Counted from the stretch's first letter, positions 35,719-45,241 are shown. The stretch: DNA of 64,000 bases from Aquabacterium sp. (GCF_016195855.1 NZ_JACPYU010000003.1:496001-560000); one strand, 5' to 3'. Made by a program: numbers and translations. Notes: generated by a model not told the origin, from the sequence alone.

Positions 35719-36759
35719 ATGAGCAAAACCCCCAAGGTCCCGGCCCGCTATGTCGCGCTGCTGGTCCAGCATCTGGAAGCGCAAGGCACCGATTGCACGC
35801 AAGCGCTGGCCCAGGCCGGGATCACCCGTGCGAGCCTGCGCCACATCGATGCCCAACTGCCGTCGGATCAGATCGTCTCGGCCACGCGCCTGCTGACCGA
35901 GGCCAGTGGCGGCCAACGCGACCTGGGCATGCGCATCGGCGCCCTGATGGGCCCAGGTCAGTTGGGGGAGCTGGGCCTGGCCATGCTGAGTTGCGCCAAC
36001 ATCAAGGACAGCCTGGACCTGTGCGCCCGCTACTACGTGCTGGTGACCCCCAGCTTCTCCCTGCGCACCCGCATGCTGGGGTCGCTCTACGAGCTGTGCT
36101 GGCAACCCATCCAGGCCGTCCCCTACGATGTGATGGTCATGGCCTATGACCTGACCTTGATGAACTTTCACACCCGCATGCACAGCCTGTTGCGCGACGA
36201 CATGCCTGGCTATGACGCCTACCTGTTCTCATCGGCCCCGGCAGATCAACATCGCTACAACGCGCTCAAGCCGGCACGCTGCCATTTCGGGCAAGAGGGG
36301 CTGCCCAGCTTGCGCATCCTCATTGATGCCGAGGTGCTGTCGCGCACACCCATGCCCATGGCCCACGCCAGCGACCTGGCCGACATCCAGCGGCGCCTGG
36401 ACCTCAAGCTGCTTCACCACCTCAAGCAGGATCAGCGGGACTGGAAAGCCTGGGTCACCATGATGCTCAAGGAAGCACAAGGCCACCAGCCCACGCAGGA
36501 CGAACTCGCCGCCATCGTGAACCTGTCCGCCAGCACGCTGGCGCGCCACCTGGCGGCCCAGGACACGAGCTTTCGAGACCTGACCAACGAGATCCGACAC
36601 GAACGCGCCTGCCAGTGGCTGCAAGAAGGCCAGTTGCGCGTGGCCGACGTGGCCGACCTGCTGGGCTACACGAACCCGGCCAACTTCATCCGCGCCTTCA
36701 AGGCCAGAGCGGGCGTGAGCCCGGCCCAGTACGGCAAGGCACAGGCCAGCCGCACCTGA
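35719..36759 (+). CDS. AraC family transcriptional regulator, OruR/arabinose-binding type
   Basis: A 346-residue regulator with a long N-terminal ligand domain of the Arabinose_bd/OruR type ([18 protein letters not shown] at the start) and a C-terminal AraC DNA-binding domain ending [28 protein letters not shown]. It lies between the divergent carboxylesterase and amiE, so either could be a target; the carboxylesterase shares the promoter gap, while amiE has the TACGT-N6-ACGTA site. Confidence 0.92.
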   Translation: MSKTPKVPARYVALLVQHLEAQGTDCTQALAQAGITRASLRHIDAQLPSDQIVSATRLLTEASGGQRDLGMRIGALMGPGQLGELGLAMLSCANIKDSLDLCARYYVLVTPSFSLRTRMLGSLYELCWQPIQAVPYDVMVMAYDLTLMNFHTRMHSLLRDDMPGYDAYLFSSAPADQHRYNALKPARCHFGQEGLPSLRILIDAEVLSRTPMPMAHASDLADIQRRLDLKLLHHLKQDQRDWKAWVTMMLKEAQGHQPTQDELAAIVNLSASTLARHLAAQDTSFRDLTNEIRHERACQWLQEGQLRVADVADLLGYTNPANFIRAFKARAGVSPAQYGKAQASRT

Positions 36760-36786
36760 CCCAAGCAAAAGCGCGACCTGATCCCG

Positions 36787-36802
36787 TACGTCAAACAACG
36801 TA
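36787..36802. promoter_or_regulatory. Inverted repeat operator C before amiE
   Basis: TACGTCAAACAACGTA is the third copy of the TACGT-N6-ACGTA repeat, about 17 kb from the site before urtC. It ends 64 bases before the amiE ATG, with its centre near -43 from the predicted transcription start, a usual place for an activator that touches the -35 region. Confidence 0.75.
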
Positions 36803-36831
36803 TTGGCCCTCGCCCCGGTGCTTTCCACAAT
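36803..36831 (+). promoter_or_regulatory. Candidate amiE promoter next to operator C
   Basis: TTGGCC starts directly after the repeat and CACAAT follows at 17-bp spacing. The weak -35 and partial -10 fit an activator-dependent promoter. Confidence 0.5.
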
Positions 36832-36866
36832 GGGCCTCGTCACAGGTTCATCCACAGGAGCGCACC

Positions 36867-37907
36867 ATGCTTCACGGCGATATCTCCAGCAGCGACGACA
36901 CCGTTGGTGTCGCGGTCGTCAACTACAAGATGCCCCGCCTGCATACCAAGGCCGAGGTGCTTGAGAACGCGCACAAGATCCGGCAGATGATCGAAGGCAT
37001 GAAGCTGGGCCTGCCCGGCCTGGACCTGGTCATCTTCCCCGAGTACAGCACGCACGGGATCATGTACGACAAGCAGGAGATGATGGACACGGCCGCCACC
37101 ATCCCCGGCGACGAGACCGACATCTTTGCGCAAGCCTGCCGCAACGCCAAAGTCTGGGGCGTGTTCTCGCTGACTGGCGAGCGCCACGAAGCGCACCCTG
37201 AAAAGGTGCCCTACAACACCCTGATCCTGATGAACCCCGAGGGCGAGATCGTCCAGAAGTACCGCAAGATCATGCCGTGGACGCCGATCGAAGGCTGGTA
37301 CCCGGGCGACAAGACCTATGTGTCTGACGGCCCCAAGGGCATGAAGATCAGCCTGATCATCTGCGACGACGGCAACTACCCCGAGATCTGGCGAGATGTC
37401 ACCATGAAGGGCGCCGAGCTGGTCGTGCGTTGCCAGGGCTATATGTACCCCGCCAAGGACCAGCAGGTGCTCATGGCCAAGGCCATGGCCTGGGCCAACA
37501 ACACCTATGTGGCCGTGGCCAATGCCTCCGGCTTCGATGGTGTCTACAGCTACTTCGGCCACTCGGCCATCATCGGCTTTGATGGCCGCACCCTGGGCGA
37601 ATGCGGCGAAGAAGACTACGGCATCCAGTATGCGCAACTGAGCAAGCGCCTGATCCGCGACGCGCGCAGCACAGGGCAATCGCAGAACCACCTGTTCAAG
37701 CTGCTGCACCGCGGCTACACCGGCATGATCAACTCGGGCGAGGGCGACAAGGGTGTGGCCACCTGCCCCTACGAGTTCTACGACAAGTGGATCAAGGACC
37801 CCGAGGGTACACGCGAGATGGTCGAGGCCCTGACCCGGCCCACCGTGGGCACCGCCGAGTGCCCGATCGAGGGCATCCCCAACGATGCCCGGCTGAAATA
37901 CGAGTAA
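36867..37907 (+). CDS. amiE: Aliphatic amidase
   Basis: A 346-residue nitrilase-superfamily enzyme that hydrolyses short aliphatic amides such as acetamide and propionamide to acid and ammonia. The length and N-terminus match Pseudomonas AmiE, and the catalytic triad falls on the same numbers: Glu59 (FPEYS), Lys134 (KYRKIMPW) and Cys166 (ICDDGN). Position 139 is Thr where the Pseudomonas enzyme has Cys. AGGAG precedes the ATG. Its promoter carries operator C, which links it to the urt/fmd block; no AmiC/AmiR-type sensor genes are next to it. Confidence 0.96.
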   Translation: MLHGDISSSDDTVGVAVVNYKMPRLHTKAEVLENAHKIRQMIEGMKLGLPGLDLVIFPEYSTHGIMYDKQEMMDTAATIPGDETDIFAQACRNAKVWGVFSLTGERHEAHPEKVPYNTLILMNPEGEIVQKYRKIMPWTPIEGWYPGDKTYVSDGPKGMKISLIICDDGNYPEIWRDVTMKGAELVVRCQGYMYPAKDQQVLMAKAMAWANNTYVAVANASGFDGVYSYFGHSAIIGFDGRTLGECGEEDYGIQYAQLSKRLIRDARSTGQSQNHLFKLLHRGYTGMINSGEGDKGVATCPYEFYDKWIKDPEGTREMVEALTRPTVGTAECPIEGIPNDARLKYE

Positions 37908-37926
37908 AGCGCCGCCGCCGAACGCT

Positions 37927-39120
37927 TCAGCGACTGGGCTTGCGTCGCAAGCCGAAAACCTCCATCGCCTCGATGAAGGACTCGGCGGTGCGGTCAATCA
38001 GGAAGCGCTGGTTGAAGCAGGCCTTGGCATTGGCGCGCATGTGTGCCCACCGGTCGGCTGGCGTGGTCAGCCACTGCTCGATGAGCCGCTCGGTGCCCTC
38101 TTGCGTGTCCGCATCGATGAGGCCGCCTTCCGCCTGCTGGATCTCGCGCCAGATGTTGACCTGGTTGGAGATCAGCACCGGCAGGCCGCACGCCATGGCC
38201 TCGGCCACGGCGATGCCGAAGTTCTCCTGATGCGAAGGCAGGATGAAGGCCTCGGCCGCGCGGAACGCACCCCACTTCACATCGCCACTGACCATGCCCG
38301 TCCAGGTCACCTGATCATCCACACCCAAGCTGCGGGCCAGCGCCTGCATGCGCTGCCCATACTCGTGGTCAGAAGGCCCGGCCATCACCAGTTGCACGTC
38401 GCGCACCAGATCAGGTTGACGCTGGCGCAGCGCCGCAAAGGCCTTGAACAACAGATCCGGCCCCTTCTTCTCGTGCACGCGGCCGAGGAACAGCAAGCCC
38501 TTCTTGTTCTGCAGTTGCGGGAAGCGTTCGTAGAAAGCCTGACGCTGGCGCTCGTCGTGCTGCGGCGGCGCACTGGTGCCATAGCTGATGACAAATTCAT
38601 CGCACTTGTAGAGCCAGAAAGACTGGCGCGCCAACCTGCGTTCGTCCTCGCACGTGAACATCACGGCCGTGGCATCACGCAGCACACGGTACTCGGCCCA
38701 GGGCCAGAACAACCATTTCTTGAGGTGCTTGAGCGGGTAGGTGCGCTTGAACCAGGGGTCCAGCATGCCGTGTGTGAACACGAAGTACGGTGTCTTGGTG
38801 CCCCGCAAGGCGCGCCACACGCCGAACGCGTGGTACTGCCAGATGCCATTGACGATCACGGCGTCATACCGATGGGCATTGGCTTTCAGCCACGGCACCC
38901 AGCGCGGGCTGTACTGGTAGTTGCCGATGTAGGTCGGCCCCATGGCATGGCACACCAGGGGGCAGTCCTTGACCCAGGGATCGGCCGGGTCGTCCAGCGT
39001 CAACACCTCCACCACATGGCCTTGTTGCTGGTTGACTGCCGACAGCTGCTTGAGTCCTTCGATGGGGCCGCCCTTTTTGGGATCGACCGACGAAATGCAG
39101 TGAAGAATGCGAAAAGACAT
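37927..39120 (-). CDS. Glycosyltransferase family 4 protein
   Basis: A 397-residue GT-B glycosyltransferase, probably for exopolysaccharide. The N-terminal half begins ILHCISSVDPKKGGPIEGLKQL, and the C-terminal half has LLFLGRVHEKKGPDLL and the donor-site E-x7-E in HQENFGIAVAEAMACGLPVL. It is convergent with amiE and stands apart from a full polysaccharide cluster, although an EpsE-like export gene lies 5 kb away. The sugar cannot be told. Confidence 0.88.
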   Translation of the reverse strand: MSFRILHCISSVDPKKGGPIEGLKQLSAVNQQQGHVVEVLTLDDPADPWVKDCPLVCHAMGPTYIGNYQYSPRWVPWLKANAHRYDAVIVNGIWQYHAFGVWRALRGTKTPYFVFTHGMLDPWFKRTYPLKHLKKWLFWPWAEYRVLRDATAVMFTCEDERRLARQSFWLYKCDEFVISYGTSAPPQHDERQRQAFYERFPQLQNKKGLLFLGRVHEKKGPDLLFKAFAALRQRQPDLVRDVQLVMAGPSDHEYGQRMQALARSLGVDDQVTWTGMVSGDVKWGAFRAAEAFILPSHQENFGIAVAEAMACGLPVLISNQVNIWREIQQAEGGLIDADTQEGTERLIEQWLTTPADRWAHMRANAKACFNQRFLIDRTAESFIEAMEVFGLRRKPSR

Positions 39121-39140
39121 GGGCTCAGATGAACATCAAC

Positions 39141-39710
39141 TCAACTGGCCTGCTCGGCCGAATAGCGATAGGCGGCTCGGGCGTAGCCGCGACGCGCGCA
39201 GTCCGGGCAGACCTTCTGATGCAGCTCGGCCCCGCCAAACTCGCGCAGATAGTCGTCCACCGTGCGCCAGTAGCCGTCGTTGCCCGCCAGGCGATGGCAC
39301 TGCCCGCACGCCGCCAGCTGTCCCGAGAAGGCCTCGATCTGGCGCAACAGCGCCACCTGCCTGGCCCGAAGGTAACGGATGGCTGCCACAGCCAGAATGA
39401 AGCACGCCATGCGGTTGAAGGCATTGACGTACAGGATCCAGGCGCGGCTGTAGACATGCCCGCTGTGCAGATCCGCCAGGACCCACACCGCGGTGGCCGC
39501 CACGGCCGTCAACAGGCCGGCAGCGGTTCCCAACCGCCGCGTGGCCAGGGCCACCGGCACGGTGTAGAGCAGGAAGACGGACACCTCGTAACCCGTCACC
39601 ATGTCAAGGTAGCCAACCGTCACAAGGCTGAGCGCGACCCAGGCAAGCTGGCGCACCCATCCGTCGCTTGAACGGCGACGCAGCCTCCCGTCCTTCTCTG
39701 GATTTTTCAT
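39141..39710 (-). CDS. Membrane protein with C-terminal CxxC pairs
   Basis: A protein of about 189 residues from the ATG at 39710 (the start is uncertain and the frame is open to 39782). Four hydrophobic helices come first (LAWVALSLVTVGYLDMVTG, FLLYTVPVALATRR, GLLTAVAATAVWVL, NRMACFILAVAAIRYL), of a MASE-like layout. A cytoplasmic tail has CGQCH and CPDCARRG, enough for one metal site. No kinase or GGDEF domain follows. It lies 20 bases upstream of the glycosyltransferase gene on the same strand. Confidence 0.6.
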   Translation of the reverse strand: MKNPEKDGRLRRRSSDGWVRQLAWVALSLVTVGYLDMVTGYEVSVFLLYTVPVALATRRLGTAAGLLTAVAATAVWVLADLHSGHVYSRAWILYVNAFNRMACFILAVAAIRYLRARQVALLRQIEAFSGQLAACGQCHRLAGNDGYWRTVDDYLREFGGAELHQKVCPDCARRGYARAAYRYSAEQAS

Positions 39711-39836
39711 GATGCTTGATGGAACCATCTGGACATGGTCCATATGCTGCGCCCGCGCCATGGCATGGCCGTGCCGGCGCATGATCCGAACGGATCACCC
39801 CAAACGTAAAAAACGGTATAGCAGCCGTGGCCGCGC

Positions 39837-40856
39837 TCACCAGCGGGAACGGTGGTCCTCGGTCACACCCAGCAGGCCCTCGACGCGCACGGGCGCACTG
39901 CCCTGGGTGTGCCGGACCGTGCCATGGAAGGTGCCCACAGGCTGGACATAGTGGCTGGCGGCGATCAGCATGTCCCGGTCATCGCTGCGTGCGCCCTCCG
40001 GCTGGAAGACCAGATCCAGCAGACCATCGTCGGTGCGGATGTGCCAGGGTGCCAGTGGCTGCTGCGCATCGAACTCGAAGTGTGCCGCGCCCAGAGGGAT
40101 CAACTCCCCCTTGAGCCACAACACGTTCTCCTGCCCACCAAAGTAGCCCTGCTGCAGGTTGAAGCCCACCTCAGGGCTGTGCGCGCAAGCCCAGCGCCAC
40201 GCCGTGTCGCGTGCCAGCAGGCCGTTGGAGCTGTCCAGGCAGGCCACGGCCTGTGCCAGGTCCCAGCGCTCGTCCTCGACCTCCACCCAACCACGCACCG
40301 GCAAGGCAGACGACTTCTGGGTCGCGTGCACCACGCCGCCGTCGATCGGCCCGACCGCCAGCAGAAAAGGCGCGCATTGGCCCAGGGCCATCTCCACCTG
40401 CATGGCCATGACCGGCGTCTTCACCTTCAAGCTCATGATGTCGCCGGCCTCGTGCCGCAGCGACAGCGTGGCGCCAGGGCCCCGAAAGCGCGCCTCGGCA
40501 CCTTGCACGGGTTGATCGGACACCCCGCCCGACAAGCCAGGCAGCCCATCCTGCGCCCAATCGGCCATCACGCGCTTGCGCAAGCGGTCAAAGACATAGG
40601 CAAAGGCCGTGACGCTCCAGCCCAGATCCACGATGGCCATGCCCACGTAGACCTCGCCGGAGCCAATCCCCACATACTGCCAACGCTTGTGGTGCAGGCG
40701 CTTCCACAGGCAGGAGCGGCTGTAAGCCCCGTCCAGAGTGGACCAATCGATCTCGTCAATGCGGCCTGCGTAGCGACCATGCAAGGGCTCTCCGGACTCC
40801 ACCACACGCCGGGGCACGCCAGGCAATGCCAGGGCGCGGGCAGCCACAGCCGTCAT
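39837..40856 (-). CDS. DUF2804 family protein
   Basis: A 339-residue protein that fits DUF2804, with the segment LWKRLHHKRWQYVGIGSG near residue 50 and repeated tryptophan-rich beta strands after it. No signal peptide is seen. The ATG at 40856 overlaps the stop of the AraC gene by four bases (ATGA), so the two are translationally coupled. The family has no known reaction; the beta-rich build suggests a lipid- or carbohydrate-related protein. Confidence 0.65.
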   Translation of the reverse strand: MTAVAARALALPGVPRRVVESGEPLHGRYAGRIDEIDWSTLDGAYSRSCLWKRLHHKRWQYVGIGSGEVYVGMAIVDLGWSVTAFAYVFDRLRKRVMADWAQDGLPGLSGGVSDQPVQGAEARFRGPGATLSLRHEAGDIMSLKVKTPVMAMQVEMALGQCAPFLLAVGPIDGGVVHATQKSSALPVRGWVEVEDERWDLAQAVACLDSSNGLLARDTAWRWACAHSPEVGFNLQQGYFGGQENVLWLKGELIPLGAAHFEFDAQQPLAPWHIRTDDGLLDLVFQPEGARSDDRDMLIAASHYVQPVGTFHGTVRHTQGSAPVRVEGLLGVTEDHRSRW

Positions 40857-41851
40857 GCCTCGGCCTTGAGCTGATGCCGACGCCACTGCGCAGGCGCCAG
40901 GCCCGTCCAGGAGCGGAACGCACGGGTGAACGCGCTTTGTTCGGAGTACCCCAGCAGCAAGGCGATCTCGGCCAGATCCAGCTTGGCATCGCGCAGATGC
41001 CCCTCGGCCAGGTGCTGGCGGGTGTTGTCCAGCAGTTGCTGAAAGCTCGTGCCCTGCTCGGCCAGGCGCCGCTGCAAGCTGCGCGGGCTGGTGTGATGGG
41101 CCTGGGCCAGCGCGGCCAATGAGGTCTTGCCTTCGCGGATCAGCGGCACCAGTGTCTTGCGCCAGGCATCCACGATGGCCGGCACGGCCGCCACCTGCTG
41201 CAACAGGGCTTCGGCCTGCTGGTCCAGCAAGGACAGCAAGGCGGGATCGGACTTGCGCAAAGGCAAGGCCAGGTACTCGTGCGCAAACACCAGGCGGGTG
41301 ACAGGTGAGCCGAACACCACGTGGCCACCGAAGAAGTCCTCGTAGGGCTGGGTGTTCAAAGGCGCGGGGTTGACGAAGCTGACCGATTGCACGGGCCAGT
41401 AGCGCCCGGTCATGTCACGCGCCAGTTGCACCAGCGAGGCAATGGCCGTTTCATCCACCAGCGCACCGGGGCGGCCCCGCTCGACGCCCCACTCGATGGC
41501 CACCCCCTCGGGCGTGTCCGTGATCCTGGCCGGGTTCACGTCGTAAACCGAGGCGTGATAGCGCTCCAGCCGCTGCAAGGCCTCGGCCAATATGCCGCAT
41601 GCCAGCGCGGCGTAACCGACCACGCCAAAGTGGCGGGGGCTGATGCATTCCGCAATGCGCAAGGCCAGTGCTGGCCGCTTCTCGTGGGCATCCACCCGGC
41701 GCAGCCAGGTCTGCCAGTCACTCATGGGCACGAAATGCTGGGACTGATCGGGGCGTGGGGCGCCCAGCACCTGCACAGGATCGAGCCCCTGGTTCTCCAG
41801 GTACTCATAGAGCAGCAATGCATACGATGCGGCGACGCGGTTTTCAGCCAT
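40853..41851 (-). CDS. AraC family transcriptional regulator, OruR-like
   Basis: A 332-residue regulator with an Arabinose_bd-type N-terminal domain (SYALLLYEYLENQGLDP, then a conserved PRHFGVVGYAALACGIL) and the AraC DNA-binding domain at the end (LAEIALLLGYSEQSAFTRAF, then TGLAPAQWR). The start at 41851 (MAENRVAAS) has GGTGAAG upstream; the frame is open 16 codons further. It is divergent from the sterol-desaturase-like gene and coupled to the DUF2804 gene, either of which could be its target. Confidence 0.9.
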   Translation of the reverse strand: MAENRVAASYALLLYEYLENQGLDPVQVLGAPRPDQSQHFVPMSDWQTWLRRVDAHEKRPALALRIAECISPRHFGVVGYAALACGILAEALQRLERYHASVYDVNPARITDTPEGVAIEWGVERGRPGALVDETAIASLVQLARDMTGRYWPVQSVSFVNPAPLNTQPYEDFFGGHVVFGSPVTRLVFAHEYLALPLRKSDPALLSLLDQQAEALLQQVAAVPAIVDAWRKTLVPLIREGKTSLAALAQAHHTSPRSLQRRLAEQGTSFQQLLDNTRQHLAEGHLRDAKLDLAEIALLLGYSEQSAFTRAFRSWTGLAPAQWRRHQLKAEA

Positions 41852-42030
41852 GGGTACTTCACCAAGCAGACCCATGATGATGCCCAGCGCGGGCCACATT
41901 GCCCATTCGGGCTACACGGGATCCGTTACACGTCAATTTGGCGCAAAAGGTCAAGAAACTGACCATAAAGATCAAGCCAGAAAACCTCAAACGGATCAAG
42001 ATCAGTCCGGTTTCCCCAAGCCTCTGATCC

Positions 42031-42993
42031 ATGCCTGATCTCGACAGTTTCCGCACCGTGGCCATGAACTGGGTCGCCCAGACCGATCTGAAGGACTGGA
42101 CGCTGGTCTTGCTGTCACCGCTTTTTTTCCTGACCGTGCTGGTGGAATGGCTGCGTTTTCGACGCGCTGACAAGCAGCGCAGCACCCCGATCTACGACCT
42201 GCGGGACTCCATGGACAGCATGACGCTGGGCGGTGTCTACACCTTCCTGGACGTGCTCATCGTGTTCGCCCTGGTGCTGCCCGCCATGGAATGGGCCCAT
42301 CAGTTTCGCCTCACAACCATCGCCATCACACCCTGGACGTTTGCCGCGCTCTACCTGGGTGTGGAGTTCTGCTACTACTGGTTCCACCGCGCCAGCCACC
42401 GCATCCGCTGGTTCTGGTGTGCACACGTGGTGCACCATGCCTCCGAGCACATGAACTTCACCACCGCCATGCGCCAGAGCTGGCTCTACAGCTTTGCAGG
42501 CAACTGGTTGTTCTACACGCCCATGGTGCTGCTGGGCTTCGAGCCGCGCTGGGTGCTGTTTGCCCTGTCGCTGAACCTGGCCTACCAGTTCTTCGTGCAC
42601 ACGCAGTGGGTCCACAAGCTGCCCCGGCCCATCGAGTTCATCTTCAACACGCCCTCGCACCACCGCGCTCACCACGGCCGCAACCCGCGCTACATCGACA
42701 AGAACTACGGCGGCACGCTGATCGTGTTCGACCGCCTGTTCGGCACCTTTGTGGAAGAGGTCGAAACTCCGGATTACGGCCTGGTCCGCCAGGTGCACAG
42801 CCACAACCCCATCTGGCTGACCATCCACGAATGGGTGGCCATGGCCCGCGACATGCTGCGCCCCGGCCCCCTGAATCAGCGCTTGCGGCACTTGTGGGCA
42901 CCACCCGAGTGGGAGCGGGCCACCAGTACGCGGGATAATCCCCCCCATGCACCCGAACGCTCTTCTCGACCTCACCACGCAACTCGTCCGTGA
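42031..42993 (+). CDS. Sterol desaturase/fatty acid hydroxylase family protein
   Basis: A 320-residue membrane diiron protein. The three histidine boxes are visible: HRASH, HVVHHASEH and HHRAHH, with a further NYGGTLIVFDRLFGTF typical of bacterial sterol-desaturase-like enzymes. Four or more hydrophobic helices surround them. It should hydroxylate or desaturate a lipid chain in the inner membrane. Its C-terminal 15 residues overlap the start of the next gene by 47 bases in another frame. Confidence 0.9.
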   Translation: MPDLDSFRTVAMNWVAQTDLKDWTLVLLSPLFFLTVLVEWLRFRRADKQRSTPIYDLRDSMDSMTLGGVYTFLDVLIVFALVLPAMEWAHQFRLTTIAITPWTFAALYLGVEFCYYWFHRASHRIRWFWCAHVVHHASEHMNFTTAMRQSWLYSFAGNWLFYTPMVLLGFEPRWVLFALSLNLAYQFFVHTQWVHKLPRPIEFIFNTPSHHRAHHGRNPRYIDKNYGGTLIVFDRLFGTFVEEVETPDYGLVRQVHSHNPIWLTIHEWVAMARDMLRPGPLNQRLRHLWAPPEWERATSTRDNPPHAPERSSRPHHATRP

Positions 42994-44212
42994 GGTTCTC
43001 AAGCTCGACGCCCCGGCCGACAGCATCGTTTCCTACTTTTTCCGCCAGCACAAGGCCCTGGGCCAGCGTGAACGCCACGCCCTGGCCGAGACGGCCTACG
43101 CCGTGCTGCGCCAGCGCCTGCTGTGGGCGCATCTGGCCCAATCCGGCCACGGCCCCATGGAGCGCCGCCTGGCCCTGCTGGCCTGGCAGGGTCAACCCCA
43201 CGTCCTGAAAAACGGCATCACGACCGATGAAGGCCAGTGGCTGGAGCGCACGGCCATGATCGACCGCAGCACCCTGCAGGACAAGCTGCGCCACAACCTG
43301 CCCGACTGGATCTCCAACAGCCTGCGCGAGCAACTGGGCGCCGAGGAGTTCTGGCAACTGATCGAGACCTTCTCGGCCGGCGCCCCGCTGGACTTGCGCG
43401 TCAACGCCGTCAAGGCCAAGCGCGAAGCCGTGCTGGAGAACCTGGTGGCCGCCGGCATCCCGGCCGTGCCCACGCCTTATTCGCCCATCGGCATCCGCAT
43501 CGAAGGCAAGCCTGCCCTGCAGAAGATGTCGATCTACACGGATGGCCATGTGGAAGTGCAGGACGAAGGCAGCCAGTTGCTGGCCCTGTTGACCGGCGCC
43601 AAGCGCGGCGAAATGGTGGTGGACTTCTGTGCGGGCGCCGGCGGCAAGACCCTGGCCCTGGGCGCCATGATGCGCAACACCGGCCGCCTGTACGCCTTTG
43701 ACATCTCCGGCCACCGCCTGGAAAACCTCAAGCCCCGCCTGGCGCGCAGCGGCCTGTCCAATGTGTACGCCACGCAGATCGCCCACGAGAACGACGACCG
43801 CATCAAGCGCCTGCGCGGCAAGATCGACCGCGTGCTGGTGGATGCGCCCTGCTCCGGCCTGGGCACGCTGCGTCGCAATCCCGACCTGAAGTGGCGCCAG
43901 AGCCCCAAGGCCATCGAAGAGTTGCAGGTCAAGCAAAAAGCCATCCTCAACAGCGCGGCACGCCTGCTCAAACCTGGTGGCCGGCTGGTCTATGCAACCT
44001 GCAGCCTGATGCCGGCCGAGAACGAGGTCGTCGCCAATGCCTTCACGGCGGAACACGAGGATTTTGTGCAGCTCGATGCCCGCGAGAAGCTGGAGCAAGC
44101 TGGCGTGACGCAGGCCGAATCGCTGGTCACGGCGGCAGGCCACTTGAGACTGTGGCCTCACCGGCACGCCACCGACGGTTTCTACGCGGTGGCGTGGGAG
44201 AAGAAAGCCTGA
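42947..44212 (+). CDS. RsmB/NOP family RNA m5C methyltransferase
   Basis: A 421-residue SAM-dependent RNA methyltransferase of the NOL1/NOP2/Sun family. An N-terminal helical NusB-like part is followed by the Rossmann domain: VVDFCAGAGGKTLAL (SAM site), DAPCSGLGTLRRNP (catalytic-loop Cys) and VYATCSLMPAENE (second Cys). These two Cys are the m5C catalysis pair. It overlaps the end of the desaturase-like gene. It probably modifies rRNA or tRNA; without comparison I cannot say whether it is RsmB itself. Confidence 0.88.
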   Translation: MHPNALLDLTTQLVREVLKLDAPADSIVSYFFRQHKALGQRERHALAETAYAVLRQRLLWAHLAQSGHGPMERRLALLAWQGQPHVLKNGITTDEGQWLERTAMIDRSTLQDKLRHNLPDWISNSLREQLGAEEFWQLIETFSAGAPLDLRVNAVKAKREAVLENLVAAGIPAVPTPYSPIGIRIEGKPALQKMSIYTDGHVEVQDEGSQLLALLTGAKRGEMVVDFCAGAGGKTLALGAMMRNTGRLYAFDISGHRLENLKPRLARSGLSNVYATQIAHENDDRIKRLRGKIDRVLVDAPCSGLGTLRRNPDLKWRQSPKAIEELQVKQKAILNSAARLLKPGGRLVYATCSLMPAENEVVANAFTAEHEDFVQLDAREKLEQAGVTQAESLVTAAGHLRLWPHRHATDGFYAVAWEKKA

Positions 44213-44242
44213 GGCTTCAGGCCTTCTTGATCAGGGAAGCAT

Positions 44243-45061
44243 TTAGAAAATGCTTTCCTTCACGTAGATGACGTCGCCAGCCTGCATCTTGTCGTTCATG
44301 TCGGGCTGAATGACGTTGACCTGACCGGTGTTCTCGTCACGACGGTGCACACGGATGCCGCGCTGCGTACCACGCAGCGTCAGGCCACCACCGGTGGCCA
44401 GGGCCTGCAGCAAGGTCATGTCGCGCTGCATGGCTTGAGGGCCAGGGCGCTGCACTTCACCGTAGATGTAGATCATGGGGGCACGGTCCACCCAGATGTT
44501 GTCGCCATTGGCCAGGACCAGATCTTCCACAGGGTTCTTGGCAGCAAAAACGCGAGGAAAGTCGATTTCCTTGCGGAAGGCCTTGCCATCACGCGTGCCG
44601 GTCACCACCACGATGTCGGTGCCGCCACCGTTGACGATGCCGCCAGCCTGCGCCAGCACTTCACTGAGCTTGTTGCCGCCAGCGCCTGCACCCAGCGCAT
44701 ACCGACCGGGCTTGAGGACCTGCCCCAGCACCGACACCAGGTTGGCTTTCATGTCCATCACCAGGATGGAGACCTGCGGTTGCTTCAGGAAGTTGCCATC
44801 CCTCAGGCCGTTGGCCAGCTTTTTCTCGGCATCCGACACGCTCAGGCCACCCAGCTTGATCACGCCCAGCAAGGGGTAGGAGATGGTGCCGCTTTCATTG
44901 ATACGGGCATCCAGTTGCAGGTCCGGGTTCTGGAACACAAAGATCCGGATCTGGTCGCCCGCACCCAGCACGTAATCGTTCTGAGCCGCATGGGCGTTCA
45001 AACCGACTGCCAGGAACATGGTGGCCAGCATCCACCGAGCCATGTCACGCATCCACTTCAT
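44243..45061 (-). CDS. EpsE/Wza-like polysaccharide export protein
   Basis: A 272-residue exported protein of the Poly_export/SLBB family. A signal peptide ends GLNAHAAQ, and the export domain begins YVLGAGDQIRIFVFQNPDL. One SLBB domain follows (VLGQVLKPGRYALGAG) and a second at IYIYGEVQRPGPQAM. It fits the EpsE group of methanolan-type exopolysaccharide systems. No lipobox Cys is visible, unlike Wza. It stands without its usual wzc/epsF partners, which may be elsewhere. Confidence 0.88.
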   Translation of the reverse strand: MKWMRDMARWMLATMFLAVGLNAHAAQNDYVLGAGDQIRIFVFQNPDLQLDARINESGTISYPLLGVIKLGGLSVSDAEKKLANGLRDGNFLKQPQVSILVMDMKANLVSVLGQVLKPGRYALGAGAGGNKLSEVLAQAGGIVNGGGTDIVVVTGTRDGKAFRKEIDFPRVFAAKNPVEDLVLANGDNIWVDRAPMIYIYGEVQRPGPQAMQRDMTLLQALATGGGLTLRGTQRGIRVHRRDENTGQVNVIQPDMNDKMQAGDVIYVKESIF

Positions 45062-45241
45062 ATGAAAAGGTCCTCTGGTAAAAAATTGGCGCGCGCCCCG
45101 GATGGGGGTGCAAAACGCTGATTGCGCAATGTATCACCCAGGCATGACCGTCTTTGTCACAGTCTGGGGACGGATGCAACAGGCTGCGGTAGATCCGGCT
45201 GACGGCCCAAGGTTCCCCAGGGCAAGCCCTGATCTGAACGA

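Noticed and set aside
44233-44258. Hairpin GGAAGCATTT-AGA-AAATGCTTTCC between the methyltransferase and export genes
   Set aside because: It could be a two-way terminator, but it overlaps the stop codon of the export gene and has no T-run, so it is not listed as a feature.
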